This document shows positions 52,678-61,341 of a DNA stretch of 64,000 nt, in pieces (position 1 is the first letter of the stretch; the number at the start of each line of letters is the position of its first letter). A program made the translations under genes and the position numbers. A model generated the notes under the pieces. It ran no database searches and was not told the origin of the DNA. It was given only the letters and a program-made list of their open reading frames with translations. The stretch covers positions 1 to 64,000 of the forward strand of contig JAAYNP010000026.1 of NCBI GenBank assembly GCA_012520795.1. The letters run 5' to 3'. The DNA is from Bacillota bacterium. Its GTDB lineage: Bacteria > Bacillota > Limnochordia > Darwinibacteriales > DTU012.

Positions 52678-55326
52678 ATGCATCCGTATATCGAACATGT
52701 CAATCCGAACCTAGGAGATCTGCTGACAAAGATTGGGTTGGACAAATGCTTTGTCAGGGGCCAAGGCTGCTTCCTGTATGATCAAGACGGCAATACATAC
52801 CTTGATCTAATTGCCGCATATGGTGCTTTACCATTTGGTTTCAATCCGCCGGAAATCTGGGAAGCTATCCGCCGGGTGGAAGCTTTGCAGGAACCCAGTT
52901 TTGTGCAGCCGTCCTTGTTGACACCAGCGGGGAAGCTAGCCCAGAGTTTGCTGGCTGTGGCTCCCGGCATGGGCAAAGTAACTTTTGCCAACAGTGGAGC
53001 TGAGGCAGTGGAGGCTGCGATCAAACTTGCCCGGTCCAGAACTGGGAGAATGGGGATCGTCTCTACTGTCAACAGCTTTCACGGCAAAACGCTGGGGGCC
53101 TTGTCGGCGACAGGAAATGGCAGCTACCAGCGGGCTTTTGGCGCCCCGGTCGAAGGGTTCCGCTTCGTCCCTTATGGAGATATCCATAGCTTGAAGCTGC
53201 TGCTGGAAGCTGAGGCCAGCCAAATTGCCGCTGTGATCCTGGAGCCGATTCAAGGCGAAGGAGGTATTGTCGAGCCCCCAGCGGGGTATTTGGCGCAGGT
53301 ACGGGATTTGTGTACTCAGCACGGCGTGCTGTTGATTCTTGATGAAATCCAAACCGGATTAGGCCGTACCGGGCAGATGTTTGCAGGTACAGCGGAGGGT
53401 GTTGCGGCCGATATCGTCACCATTGCCAAAGCCTTGGGCGGAGGTTTGGTTCCGATTGGTGCAATGCTGTGTACTGACGAGGTCTATGCGGAGGAATTCG
53501 CCACCAAGCATTCGTCGACATTTGCCGGAAACACTATTGCCTGCCGGGTTGGTTTAAGGGTGTTGGAACTATTGACCAAAGATGATCAATGGCTTGTGCG
53601 GGAAGCAGCCCGCAAAGGTAAGCGTTTCAAGCAGGGCCTGGAGGAAATCCAAGCCAAGTATCCCCAGATCATCAAAGAGGTGCGGGGGCGGGGATTAATG
53701 CTGGGACTAGATTTCGGCAGTACCCGAGACCCTTATCCCGGCAGCATGATTGGCTTTATGGCTGAACAGAAAAGCCTGACGCCGATTATCGCCAGCCACT
53801 TGCTGAATGTTGGAAAGGTCCGGGTTGCCCCGACCCTCAACGGCGCCAGTGTAATCAGAATCGAACCGCCGTTGGTGATTTCTGATCAGCAGATCGAATT
53901 TGCACTGTACGCGATTGAACATACAGTGTCTGTCCTGGCGCGGCGCAATACGGCAGCGCTCACAAGCCATCTGGTGCATGGAACTGTACAGTTGGATGCC
54001 GCAGGCACTTGTTTGCCTCAGCCGCTGTATACCTCCGAGCCTGCTGCCCCTGAACCGGATGATGGCCGGTTTGCCTTCATTGTCCATCCCTTGGATGTGA
54101 AGAACTACGCCGACTACGATCACAGCCTGCAGGCCTTCACTAAAGAGCAGCTGTCGGATTTGGCTGGGCGCTGGACAGACACGCTGGATCCGTTCGTGCT
54201 GTCCCGGGCCCGGATAGTTTCATCGGCAGGGAAAGCGGCAGCAACAGGTGATTTCATTGTTGTGCCCTATACTGCAGCGGAACTGCGGCGGATGCCCAGG
54301 GAAGAAGCGGAAGCAGTAATCATTAAAGCGGTTGAACTTGGTGTCGAGCGAGGTGCGGAAATTGCTGGGCTTGGAGCCTATACCTCTGTTGTGACCGGAG
54401 GCGGGCGGACCTTGCTTAAGCATATCCCGGTGCCTTTGACAACAGGCAACAGCTTTACTGTGTCCTCGGGGGTTGATGCCCTGATGATTGCCGGAGAAAA
54501 GCTTGGATTGGACTTGGGGCAGGCCACTGCCGCTGTTGTTGGGGCAGGCGGCGCCATTGGCAAAGCCTCTGCCTTGCTGTTGGCGGAACATGTTGGCAGG
54601 CTGGTTCTGATCGGAAATCCGGACCGTCCGGAGAAGAATCGGCTGCGGATGCTCAGAGCTGCAGCTGAGATGTACCGATACCTTCGTAAACAGCAAGCCC
54701 GGGGAGCCAGCTACCCTTCAGGCAGCATCGGGGCCTATGTCAGCAGCCTGGCTGATCTGCCCTCTCTCGACGAGCCTTTCAGCGTATGGTTAGGTTATGC
54801 CGAAGCAAGCCTCGGGCAGCCCGGCTGCCCGGTGGCAATTACCGTTGATCGGGCAAAAAGCCTTCCTCAGGCTGACCTGATCCTGGCAGCCACCAGCAGT
54901 ACGGAAGCTTTGATTACTCCCTGTCTAGTCAAGCCGGGGGCAGTGATCTGCGATATGTCCCGCCCTGGCAATGTCAGCCCGGATGTTCTGCAAGAGCGTC
55001 CTGATGTCCTGGTGATCGACGGGGGAGTCATTGAACTGCCCGGTAGGCCAGATTTGGGGTGGGATTTCGGTTTTGGCAAAGGTTTGGCATATGCCTGCAT
55101 GTCCGAGACAATCGTCCTTGCCCTGGAAAAGATTTATACCAATATGAGCATTGGGGCGGACCTTAACCTGGAATACATGAACCGGCTGAATGAGTATGCC
55201 CGTATTCATGGTTTTAAGCTGGCAGGCTTTCGCAGTTTTGACCTGCCGCTGCCGGAAGGCGTATGGCAGCGGGTCGTTGCCGCCCGCAAAACGGCAGCAA
55301 GGGATAGAGAACCTGTGTCTCTGTGA
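52678..55326 (+). CDS. Class III aminotransferase fused to acyl-ACP reductase-like domain
   Basis: An 882-residue bifunctional protein. Residues 1-435 are a PLP class III aminotransferase: [18 protein letters not shown] near residue 102, [14 protein letters not shown] near residue 221, and the PLP lysine Lys251 in [10 protein letters not shown]. Residues 455-880 resemble cyanobacterial acyl-ACP reductase: [34 protein letters not shown], a dinucleotide-binding GAGGAIG at 622-628, [11 protein letters not shown], and [15 protein letters not shown], where Cys807 aligns with the catalytic cysteine of that enzyme. The reductase half is about 80 residues longer than the cyanobacterial enzyme, with an insert near residues 665-715. 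A natural reading is acyl thioester to aldehyde to amine; that is inference. The ATG has a GGGAGG site. Confidence 0.82.
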   Translation: MHPYIEHVNPNLGDLLTKIGLDKCFVRGQGCFLYDQDGNTYLDLIAAYGALPFGFNPPEIWEAIRRVEALQEPSFVQPSLLTPAGKLAQSLLAVAPGMGKVTFANSGAEAVEAAIKLARSRTGRMGIVSTVNSFHGKTLGALSATGNGSYQRAFGAPVEGFRFVPYGDIHSLKLLLEAEASQIAAVILEPIQGEGGIVEPPAGYLAQVRDLCTQHGVLLILDEIQTGLGRTGQMFAGTAEGVAADIVTIAKALGGGLVPIGAMLCTDEVYAEEFATKHSSTFAGNTIACRVGLRVLELLTKDDQWLVREAARKGKRFKQGLEEIQAKYPQIIKEVRGRGLMLGLDFGSTRDPYPGSMIGFMAEQKSLTPIIASHLLNVGKVRVAPTLNGASVIRIEPPLVISDQQIEFALYAIEHTVSVLARRNTAALTSHLVHGTVQLDAAGTCLPQPLYTSEPAAPEPDDGRFAFIVHPLDVKNYADYDHSLQAFTKEQLSDLAGRWTDTLDPFVLSRARIVSSAGKAAATGDFIVVPYTAAELRRMPREEAEAVIIKAVELGVERGAEIAGLGAYTSVVTGGGRTLLKHIPVPLTTGNSFTVSSGVDALMIAGEKLGLDLGQATAAVVGAGGAIGKASALLLAEHVGRLVLIGNPDRPEKNRLRMLRAAAEMYRYLRKQQARGASYPSGSIGAYVSSLADLPSLDEPFSVWLGYAEASLGQPGCPVAITVDRAKSLPQADLILAATSSTEALITPCLVKPGAVICDMSRPGNVSPDVLQERPDVLVIDGGVIELPGRPDLGWDFGFGKGLAYACMSETIVLALEKIYTNMSIGADLNLEYMNRLNEYARIHGFKLAGFRSFDLPLPEGVWQRVVAARKTAARDREPVSL

Positions 55327-55335
55327 CACAGGTTC
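55309..55335. terminator. Perfect hairpin at the end of the fusion gene
   Basis: GAACCTGTGTC and GACACAGGTTC pair over 11 bases around TCTGT, with the fusion-gene stop inside the hairpin. There is no T tract on either side, so termination strength is uncertain. The AraC gene on the other strand ends 19 bases further. Confidence 0.55.
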
Positions 55336-55353
55336 AAATTGCATTCCCTCGGG

Positions 55354-56220
55354 TCAGGTGAGCTGCCTGATCCCGGAGCAGGGTTCGGCTTTGGTGTTGG
55401 CTTTCCTGTACTGCATTGGCGACAGATTCGTAAACTGCTTAAACACCCTACTGAAATGGGTATGGCTTTCATACCCGGCCTGTTCGGAGATTTCGCTGAT
55501 TGGCATATGTGTAGTAAGCAGCAGCTGCTGAGCAGCCTTTATGCGGGTGTTGTTCAGGTATTCAGTCAATGTCAACCCTGTTACCTGCTTGAACATGCGG
55601 CTGAGATAGTACGGGCTGATATAGAACTGTTCGGCGATTTTGGCCAGGCTCAGCTTCTCTTGATAGTGCTTGCGGATGTACTGGATGATTTGATGGATGG
55701 TGTGGTAGATTGGATTAAGGTCATGAAAGTAATTGGGGGCAAGGTCAAAATTGAGCTGATTGGCAAACAACAAAAGTTCAACAAGGAGAATCTGTTGGTA
55801 CAGGTTCTTATTGGGATGCTGCTGGACGTGTTTAGAGATCATTTTCGTCAATAATCCCTCGATGAAATTTTGCTGTGACACAGTAAGGTGAATGACTTTG
55901 GCGTCATGATGAAAACAGCTCAGCAGTTCCTTTACCTGAGCGGGCGAGAGCACATGCTGCAGGAGTTCTTCCGTGAAATACACCACGTAGCGGGCATGGG
56001 AGCCCACACTGCTGTCGGCTTCAGTTGTCCGGTGAATGTACCCCTTCGAGATAAAAACCAGATCTCCCTGGTGGACATGGTAGATTTGATCCTCAATAAA
56101 ATAGAAGCGGTCGCCGGAGATCAGGTAATATATTTCGTAATGCTCATGTTCGTGCTTATACGGCATTGTATATGAAGTATCCAGTTTGTTATACAATACT
56201 GCAAACCGCACACCGCTCAC
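55354..56220 (-). CDS. AraC-family regulator with cupin sensor domain
   Basis: A 288-residue regulator. A cupin-like sugar-binding half spans about residues 1-150 (HEHEHYEIYYLISGDRFYFI; YHVHQGDLVFISKGYIHRT). The double HTH domain fills about residues 185-280: LAKIAEQFYISPYYLSRMFK and MPISEISEQAGYESHTHFSR. The GTG at 56220 is preferred to the ATG at 56238, as AAGGGGGG lies between them and the promoter -10 is at 56245-56250, leaving the ATG too close to the transcript start. It is divergent from the solute-binding operon and probably activates it when the imported sugar is present. Confidence 0.88.
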   Translation of the reverse strand: MSGVRFAVLYNKLDTSYTMPYKHEHEHYEIYYLISGDRFYFIEDQIYHVHQGDLVFISKGYIHRTTEADSSVGSHARYVVYFTEELLQHVLSPAQVKELLSCFHHDAKVIHLTVSQQNFIEGLLTKMISKHVQQHPNKNLYQQILLVELLLFANQLNFDLAPNYFHDLNPIYHTIHQIIQYIRKHYQEKLSLAKIAEQFYISPYYLSRMFKQVTGLTLTEYLNNTRIKAAQQLLLTTHMPISEISEQAGYESHTHFSRVFKQFTNLSPMQYRKANTKAEPCSGIRQLT

Positions 56221-56244
56221 CAGGATCCCCCCCTTCATGCTACA

Positions 56245-56273
56245 ATTCTAACACAGATCGGGCCGCAACGCAA
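56245..56273 (-). promoter_or_regulatory. Promoter of the AraC-type regulator gene
   Basis: On the minus strand TTGCGT (56268-56273) and TAGAAT (56245-56250) are 17 bases apart, just upstream of the start of the regulator gene. Confidence 0.65.
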
Positions 56274-56281
56274 AAAATGTT

Positions 56282-56339
56282 GAAAGTGTTAGTAATTAGC
56301 AAAAGACGTAAAGAAAGTTAGCTATCCTTGCATTATAAT
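56282..56339 (+). promoter_or_regulatory. Candidate AraC half-sites and operon promoter
   Basis: GAAAGTGTTAG (56282-56292) and GAAAGTTAG (56313-56321) are similar direct repeats 31 bases apart, about three helical turns. A perfect TATAAT lies at 56334-56339, but the -35 position (AAGAAA) is poor and overlaps the second repeat. Such a layout suits activation by a dimeric AraC-type protein. The gene starts 118 bases further on, leaving a long leader with no recognised RNA element. Confidence 0.5.
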
Positions 56340-56456
56340 TATAAGCGATCTCAGTCCCTGACTAGAAATTAACAGGAATTTAAGATGAAGTGTCGAATTC
56401 TTTTTACTGTGATGCCGGATTCAGCCCATTATAGGCAAGAAGGGGTAGATTAGGAC

Positions 56457-59400
56457 ATGAACAAGAGAATCACTGCGTGGTCGGTAGTCTTTATTGGCTT
56501 AATACTTTTTCTTACCGGCCTGATTTTTGCCCAAAACAGTTCTGACAGTGTTGATTGGATACCTGTTCCCGAGGCCATTACTGCCTATATTCGGGAACGG
56601 AATTACCAGGATTATCTTGCAGAGTACCCAGACGCGGTAAAGCCCAATGCGGAGATCGTGATCCCCGCTGTTTGGTATTCTGATACCAATATGGATTTGG
56701 AAGTTGTATCCGGTTTGGATGGTTACCCCCGGGAAGCCTTGATTACCGGTGAGTCCGGATATGTGGAGTGGACATTCGCAGTTGAACAAGAAGGCCTGTA
56801 TAATATCGGCGTCAAATACTACCCTTTGCCCGGCCGCGGTGTTGACATCGAAAGAGAAATCTGGATCAACGGCGAACGGCCGTTTAACAATGCCCAATAC
56901 CTGAAGTTTTGCCGGGTATGGGGCGATGAAGGCCCCTTCGTGGTCGATTCTTTGGGGAATCAAATTCGTGCCCGCCAGGTGGAGAAGCCCATGTGGATCG
57001 ATGGGGTGGTGCAGGATCCTGTAGGGTATGAGCAAGAACCCTATTTGTTTTATTTCAAGGAAGGCATCAACACCATCCGCCTGGTGTCGCAGATGGAACC
57101 GATGGCCATTGCCGAGATCAAGCTTTACCAAAAGCCCCGGCTGCCCAGTTATGCCGAGGTCAGGAACTGGTATGAGCAACAGGGATACAAGCCGGTGGAG
57201 GGTATCTCCTTGAGGATTGAGGGCCAGGACAGCACAGTCCGGTCATCACCCACCTTGTTCCCCATCTCCGATCATGGAGATCCGACAGTGTATCCGTACC
57301 ACCATGCGGAAATCCGCCTTAACTCCATCGGCGGTTACCGTTGGGCGCAGCCGGGGCAGTGGATCCGCTGGGAAGTCAATGTTCCTGAGGCGGGACTGTA
57401 CAAAATTGTGATTAAAGCGAAACAAGACCGGAAAGCCGGTGCATTCAGCACCCGAAGGCTGTATATAAACGGCAAGGTACCCTTCGCTGAGGTTTCAGCC
57501 AATCCTTTTTATTACTCCACTTACTATCAAATGAATGTCATTGGTGATCCGGAAACCGAGGAACCATACCTGTTCTATTTCCCGGCCGGCAAAAACGAGA
57601 TTACGCTGGAAGTGGCGTTGGGAGATGTGGCGGATGTGCTCAGCCAAACAGAGGAGCACCTCTATGAACTGAATACAATTTACCGGCGGATCATAATGAT
57701 TACCACAGGCAATCCTGATCCGATGCGTACATATGAGTTGGACAAGAGAATTCCGGAAGTGATCGAGCAGATCGGCAGGCAGGCGTCGATTTACCGCAGC
57801 TTGGTGCAGCAGTTTGTGGACGAGACCGGTATGGAGGGGGAACACACCCAAGCTCTGACCCAGATTTCTTTCATCCTGCAGAGGATGTATGCTGATACGG
57901 ATCGAATTCCCCGCCTGCTGTCGGAGTTTAGGGACAATCTTGGTTCCCTTGGGCAGTGGGTTGCCCAAATGAAAGAGCAGCCCCTTCAAATCGATTTCCT
58001 AATGGTCGCTTCGCCTGAACAGACAATGCCTCGGGCTGAGCCTACAATCTGGCAGTCGCTGCTCCATGAGATAAAAGCGATTATGGCTTCATTTTATCGC
58101 AATTATGACTTGGTCGGGCAGATTGGCGATGTAGAGGATATAGATCCGGATCGGGAGCCTTTGACAGTCTGGATTGGTTCTGGCCGCGATCAAGCCCAGA
58201 TCCTCAAACAGCTGATTGATAACGAATTCAGCCCGCAGACCGGGATCCCGGTAAGGTTGCAGTTGGTTCCCAACTTGAGCCAACTGTTGATTCAAGCCGC
58301 CATTGCCAAGACTGCACCGGATGTGGCGATCGGGCTGCATACCCAGGATCCGGTCAACTTTGGCCTGCGGGGCGCCTTGTACAACCTGTCGCAGTTCGAC
58401 GATTTTGATGAAGTCATGCAGGATTTCATGGTCAGCTCCTATGTCCCCTATACCTTCAGGGACAATGTTTGGGCTGTATCGGCCCAGCAGTCGTTCCCGG
58501 TAATGTTCTACCGGAAGGATATCCTGGCTGAACTGGGTTTGAACATACCACAAACTTGGGATGATGTATACCAGATTTTGCCCATCCTGCAGAAGAATGG
58601 GATGTCGGTTGGAATCGGGTCCGGTATATTCTACACCTGGCTCTATCAAAGGGGAGAGCTGGTCTATAAGCCTGACGGTGTGGAGACCAATCTAGACTCG
58701 GAAGTTGCCATTCAAACATTTACTGAGCTGACCGAACTGTTCAACCTGTACAGCCTCATGATTACCTTCAACAGTGAGAACCGGTTCCGGTTTGGTGAAA
58801 TGCCTATTGTGATTGAAGATTACGGATTGTACAACCGTTTGGCTGTCTTTGCCCCTGAACTGAGAGGGGAGTGGGGGTTTGCTCTGATTCCCGGCACAGT
58901 CCAGCCTGACGGTACCATCAAGCGTACCGTGTTCGGAGGCATGTCAGCGAATCCGATGTCCGTTTCGCTTGCTGGGATTCAGGGTCCGGCGACAGGTATT
59001 CTGTCCACAGCGTCTGATCCGGAAGCAGCCTGGGAATTCGTGAAATGGTGGATCAGCGAACCTACCCAGCTTCAATTCGGGCGTGAACTGGAGAACCTGA
59101 TGGGCGCCGCTGCCCGCTATCCAACGGCAAACTTGAAGGCTTTTGCCCAACTGCCTTGGACTGCGGAACAGCGCGAGATTTTGATGGAACAGTGGCAGTG
59201 GGTGGAAGGATCCCTGGAGGTTCCCGGCGGGTACTACATGAGCCGGATGTTTGACTGGGCCTTCAGAGCCGTTGTCGTTGATGGCAATTTCCAATCACCA
59301 CGGGAAACTTTGACTAAATATAACATGGATATCAACTATGAATTGAGGCTGAAACGGCAAGAATTCGGGCTGGAATTGGAATTGGATCAGGTACCGCAGG

Positions 59401-59459
59401 AGTATATTGATCTGTTTTGGTCTTGGTTTACCCATATCCCGCGTAAGGATCAGTACTGA
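56457..59459 (+). CDS. Very large carbohydrate-type solute-binding protein with CBM-like modules
   Basis: A 1000-residue exported protein. A signal peptide or anchor covers residues 7-25. Two related beta-sandwich modules follow: GYVEWTFAVEQEGLYNIGVK near residue 100 ending in YLFYFKEGINTIRLV, and WIRWEVNVPEAGLYKIVIKA near residue 301 ending in YLFYFPAGKNEITLEV. A helical linker spans about 420-540. The last 440 residues are a family 1 ABC binding protein (LTVWIGSGRDQAQILKQLID; NVWAVSAQQSFPVMFYRKDI; WEFVKWWISEPTQLQFGREL). Ordinary binding proteins have about 400-450 residues. It heads an operon with two permeases. Confidence 0.88.
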   Translation: MNKRITAWSVVFIGLILFLTGLIFAQNSSDSVDWIPVPEAITAYIRERNYQDYLAEYPDAVKPNAEIVIPAVWYSDTNMDLEVVSGLDGYPREALITGESGYVEWTFAVEQEGLYNIGVKYYPLPGRGVDIEREIWINGERPFNNAQYLKFCRVWGDEGPFVVDSLGNQIRARQVEKPMWIDGVVQDPVGYEQEPYLFYFKEGINTIRLVSQMEPMAIAEIKLYQKPRLPSYAEVRNWYEQQGYKPVEGISLRIEGQDSTVRSSPTLFPISDHGDPTVYPYHHAEIRLNSIGGYRWAQPGQWIRWEVNVPEAGLYKIVIKAKQDRKAGAFSTRRLYINGKVPFAEVSANPFYYSTYYQMNVIGDPETEEPYLFYFPAGKNEITLEVALGDVADVLSQTEEHLYELNTIYRRIIMITTGNPDPMRTYELDKRIPEVIEQIGRQASIYRSLVQQFVDETGMEGEHTQALTQISFILQRMYADTDRIPRLLSEFRDNLGSLGQWVAQMKEQPLQIDFLMVASPEQTMPRAEPTIWQSLLHEIKAIMASFYRNYDLVGQIGDVEDIDPDREPLTVWIGSGRDQAQILKQLIDNEFSPQTGIPVRLQLVPNLSQLLIQAAIAKTAPDVAIGLHTQDPVNFGLRGALYNLSQFDDFDEVMQDFMVSSYVPYTFRDNVWAVSAQQSFPVMFYRKDILAELGLNIPQTWDDVYQILPILQKNGMSVGIGSGIFYTWLYQRGELVYKPDGVETNLDSEVAIQTFTELTELFNLYSLMITFNSENRFRFGEMPIVIEDYGLYNRLAVFAPELRGEWGFALIPGTVQPDGTIKRTVFGGMSANPMSVSLAGIQGPATGILSTASDPEAAWEFVKWWISEPTQLQFGRELENLMGAAARYPTANLKAFAQLPWTAEQREILMEQWQWVEGSLEVPGGYYMSRMFDWAFRAVVVDGNFQSPRETLTKYNMDINYELRLKRQEFGLELELDQVPQEYIDLFWSWFTHIPRKDQY

Positions 59460-59482
59460 TAACTAATAATGGGGGAAGCAAA

Positions 59483-60436
59483 ATGAGTTCAGTCGTGCGG
59501 CGCAAGCAGCCACAAATTGGAGTTGAACCGAAGCCTGGCAGGCTTTCAACGCTGTTCAAGGAGATTGCCGCCAGCAAAACCTATTATCTGTTTCTGGCAC
59601 CATATGCGATTCTGTTCATTATCTTTACGGTTGTGCCTGTGGTGATGGCAGTCTTGCTCAGTTTTACGTACTTCAATATGCTGCAGCCACCGCAATGGGT
59701 CGGGATGCATAATTACGTCCGTCTGTTCCTGGAAGATGAGATTTTTCTGCTTGCAGTGAAAAACACATTGGTTTATGCATCAATTACCGGACCGGTCAGT
59801 TATATCCTGTGCTTTGTCACGGCATGGTTGATCAACGAGCTCAAACCAAAGGTAAGGGCATTCTTGACACTGCTTTTCTATGCTCCCTCCATTTCAGGCA
59901 ATGCATATGTGATTTGGCAGGTGATATTCAGCGGCGACAGTTATGGAATCATCAACGGCTTCCTGATGTATTGGGGATTTATCGACTCACCTGTGCAGTG
60001 GTTGTTTGATCCTGACTTGATCATGCCCATTGTAATCCTGGTTGTGCTGTGGATGAGCCTCGGGACAGGGTTTTTGGTGTTTGTCGCCGGGCTTCAGGGC
60101 CTTGATCAGAGTCTATACGAGGCCGGTGCCATTGACGGGGTGAGAAACAGGTGGCAGGAACTATGGTATCTTACGCTGCCGCAGATGCGGCCTTATCTGA
60201 TGTTCGGTGCAATCATCACCATTACTTCTTCTTTCACTGTCGCCGGTGAGATTTCAACCCTGGTCGGGTTTCCCAGTACGGATTATGCTGCCCATACCAT
60301 AGTCCAGCATTTGCAGGATTATGGCACAATCCGCTTCGATATGGGATATGCTTCCGCAATTGCAGTAATCTTGTTCTTTATGATGGTTGTTTCTCAAAGG
60401 GTTGTTCAAAAGCTGCTGAACAAAGTCGGCGAATAG
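59483..60436 (+). CDS. Carbohydrate ABC permease 1 (MalF-type)
   Basis: A 317-residue permease with six membrane segments. A hydrophilic start precedes YLFLAPYAILFIIFTVVPVV near residue 34. The EAA loop that contacts the ATPase is EAGAIDGVRNRWQELWYLTL near residue 213. It pairs with the next gene to form the translocation pore. No ATPase lies in the operon; a shared MsmX-type subunit encoded elsewhere is likely. Confidence 0.94.
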   Translation: MSSVVRRKQPQIGVEPKPGRLSTLFKEIAASKTYYLFLAPYAILFIIFTVVPVVMAVLLSFTYFNMLQPPQWVGMHNYVRLFLEDEIFLLAVKNTLVYASITGPVSYILCFVTAWLINELKPKVRAFLTLLFYAPSISGNAYVIWQVIFSGDSYGIINGFLMYWGFIDSPVQWLFDPDLIMPIVILVVLWMSLGTGFLVFVAGLQGLDQSLYEAGAIDGVRNRWQELWYLTLPQMRPYLMFGAIITITSSFTVAGEISTLVGFPSTDYAAHTIVQHLQDYGTIRFDMGYASAIAVILFFMMVVSQRVVQKLLNKVGE

Positions 60437-60448
60437 GAGGATGAGAAG

Positions 60449-61318
60449 ATGTCATCAAGATTAGGCATTAGGAAAAGGCGCTTAGCGCGATCAACAGGCG
60501 GTGACGTGGTAATTATGCTCTTTCTATTGATCGGCGCATTGTTTATGGTGATTCCGATGATCTTGGTTATCAGCAACGCGTTCAAGCCATTAAGTGAACT
60601 CTTCTTGTTTCCTCCGCGCCTGATTGTCCGCAACCCGACACTGAAGAATTTCCATGATTTGATGGTCATGATGGCCCAGTCTTGGGTGCCTTTTGGCAGG
60701 TACTTGCTGAACTCGCTGGTTATCGTCACTTTTGGGACGTTGGGCAATGTGTTGTTTGGCTCGTTGGCAGCTTATATCGTCTCGATCCGGAAATTTCCCG
60801 GATCCAGGATTTTTATGAGCATGGTGGTCTTTTCACTGATGTTCTCTGCCGAGGTCACCCGGATCCCGAACTATGTAACCATTGCCTTCCTGGGCTGGAT
60901 TGACTCTTTGAAGGCGATTATTATCCCCCGGTGGTCGGCACCTTTGGGGTTGTATTTGGTGAGCCGTTTCATTGATGGCATGATCAACCGTTCTTTGATT
61001 GAAGCGGCTGAGATCGACGGAGCCAGCGATTTGCGGATTTACTGGCAGATCGTGATGCCTAATATCAAGCCGGCATGGCTGACCATGATCATTTTGAGCT
61101 TCCAAGAATTGTGGCGGACTCAAGGAGGGCACTACATCTATTCTGAGCAGCTTAAAACTCTGCCGTATGCTTTGAGCCAGATTACACAGGGCGGTGTTGC
61201 TAGGCAGGGCGTGCAGCATGCAGTTACTCTGATTATGATGATTATCCCCATCATTGTTTTCGTGATCAATCAGAGCAAGATTGTGGACACCATGGGGCAT
61301 TCAGGAATGGCAAACTAA
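60449..61318 (+). CDS. Carbohydrate ABC permease 2 (MalG-type)
   Basis: A 289-residue permease with six membrane segments. Opening helix VVIMLFLLIGALFMVIPMIL near residue 20 and the EAA loop EAAEIDGASDLRIYWQIVMP near residue 187. It starts with a good GGAGGATGAG site 12 bases after permease 1 and is followed by the NHL/YIP1 gene after two bases, which implies one transcript. Confidence 0.94.
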   Translation: MSSRLGIRKRRLARSTGGDVVIMLFLLIGALFMVIPMILVISNAFKPLSELFLFPPRLIVRNPTLKNFHDLMVMMAQSWVPFGRYLLNSLVIVTFGTLGNVLFGSLAAYIVSIRKFPGSRIFMSMVVFSLMFSAEVTRIPNYVTIAFLGWIDSLKAIIIPRWSAPLGLYLVSRFIDGMINRSLIEAAEIDGASDLRIYWQIVMPNIKPAWLTMIILSFQELWRTQGGHYIYSEQLKTLPYALSQITQGGVARQGVQHAVTLIMMIIPIIVFVINQSKIVDTMGHSGMAN

Positions 61319-61341
61319 CCTTGAAGGACGGAGTGAGGAAC

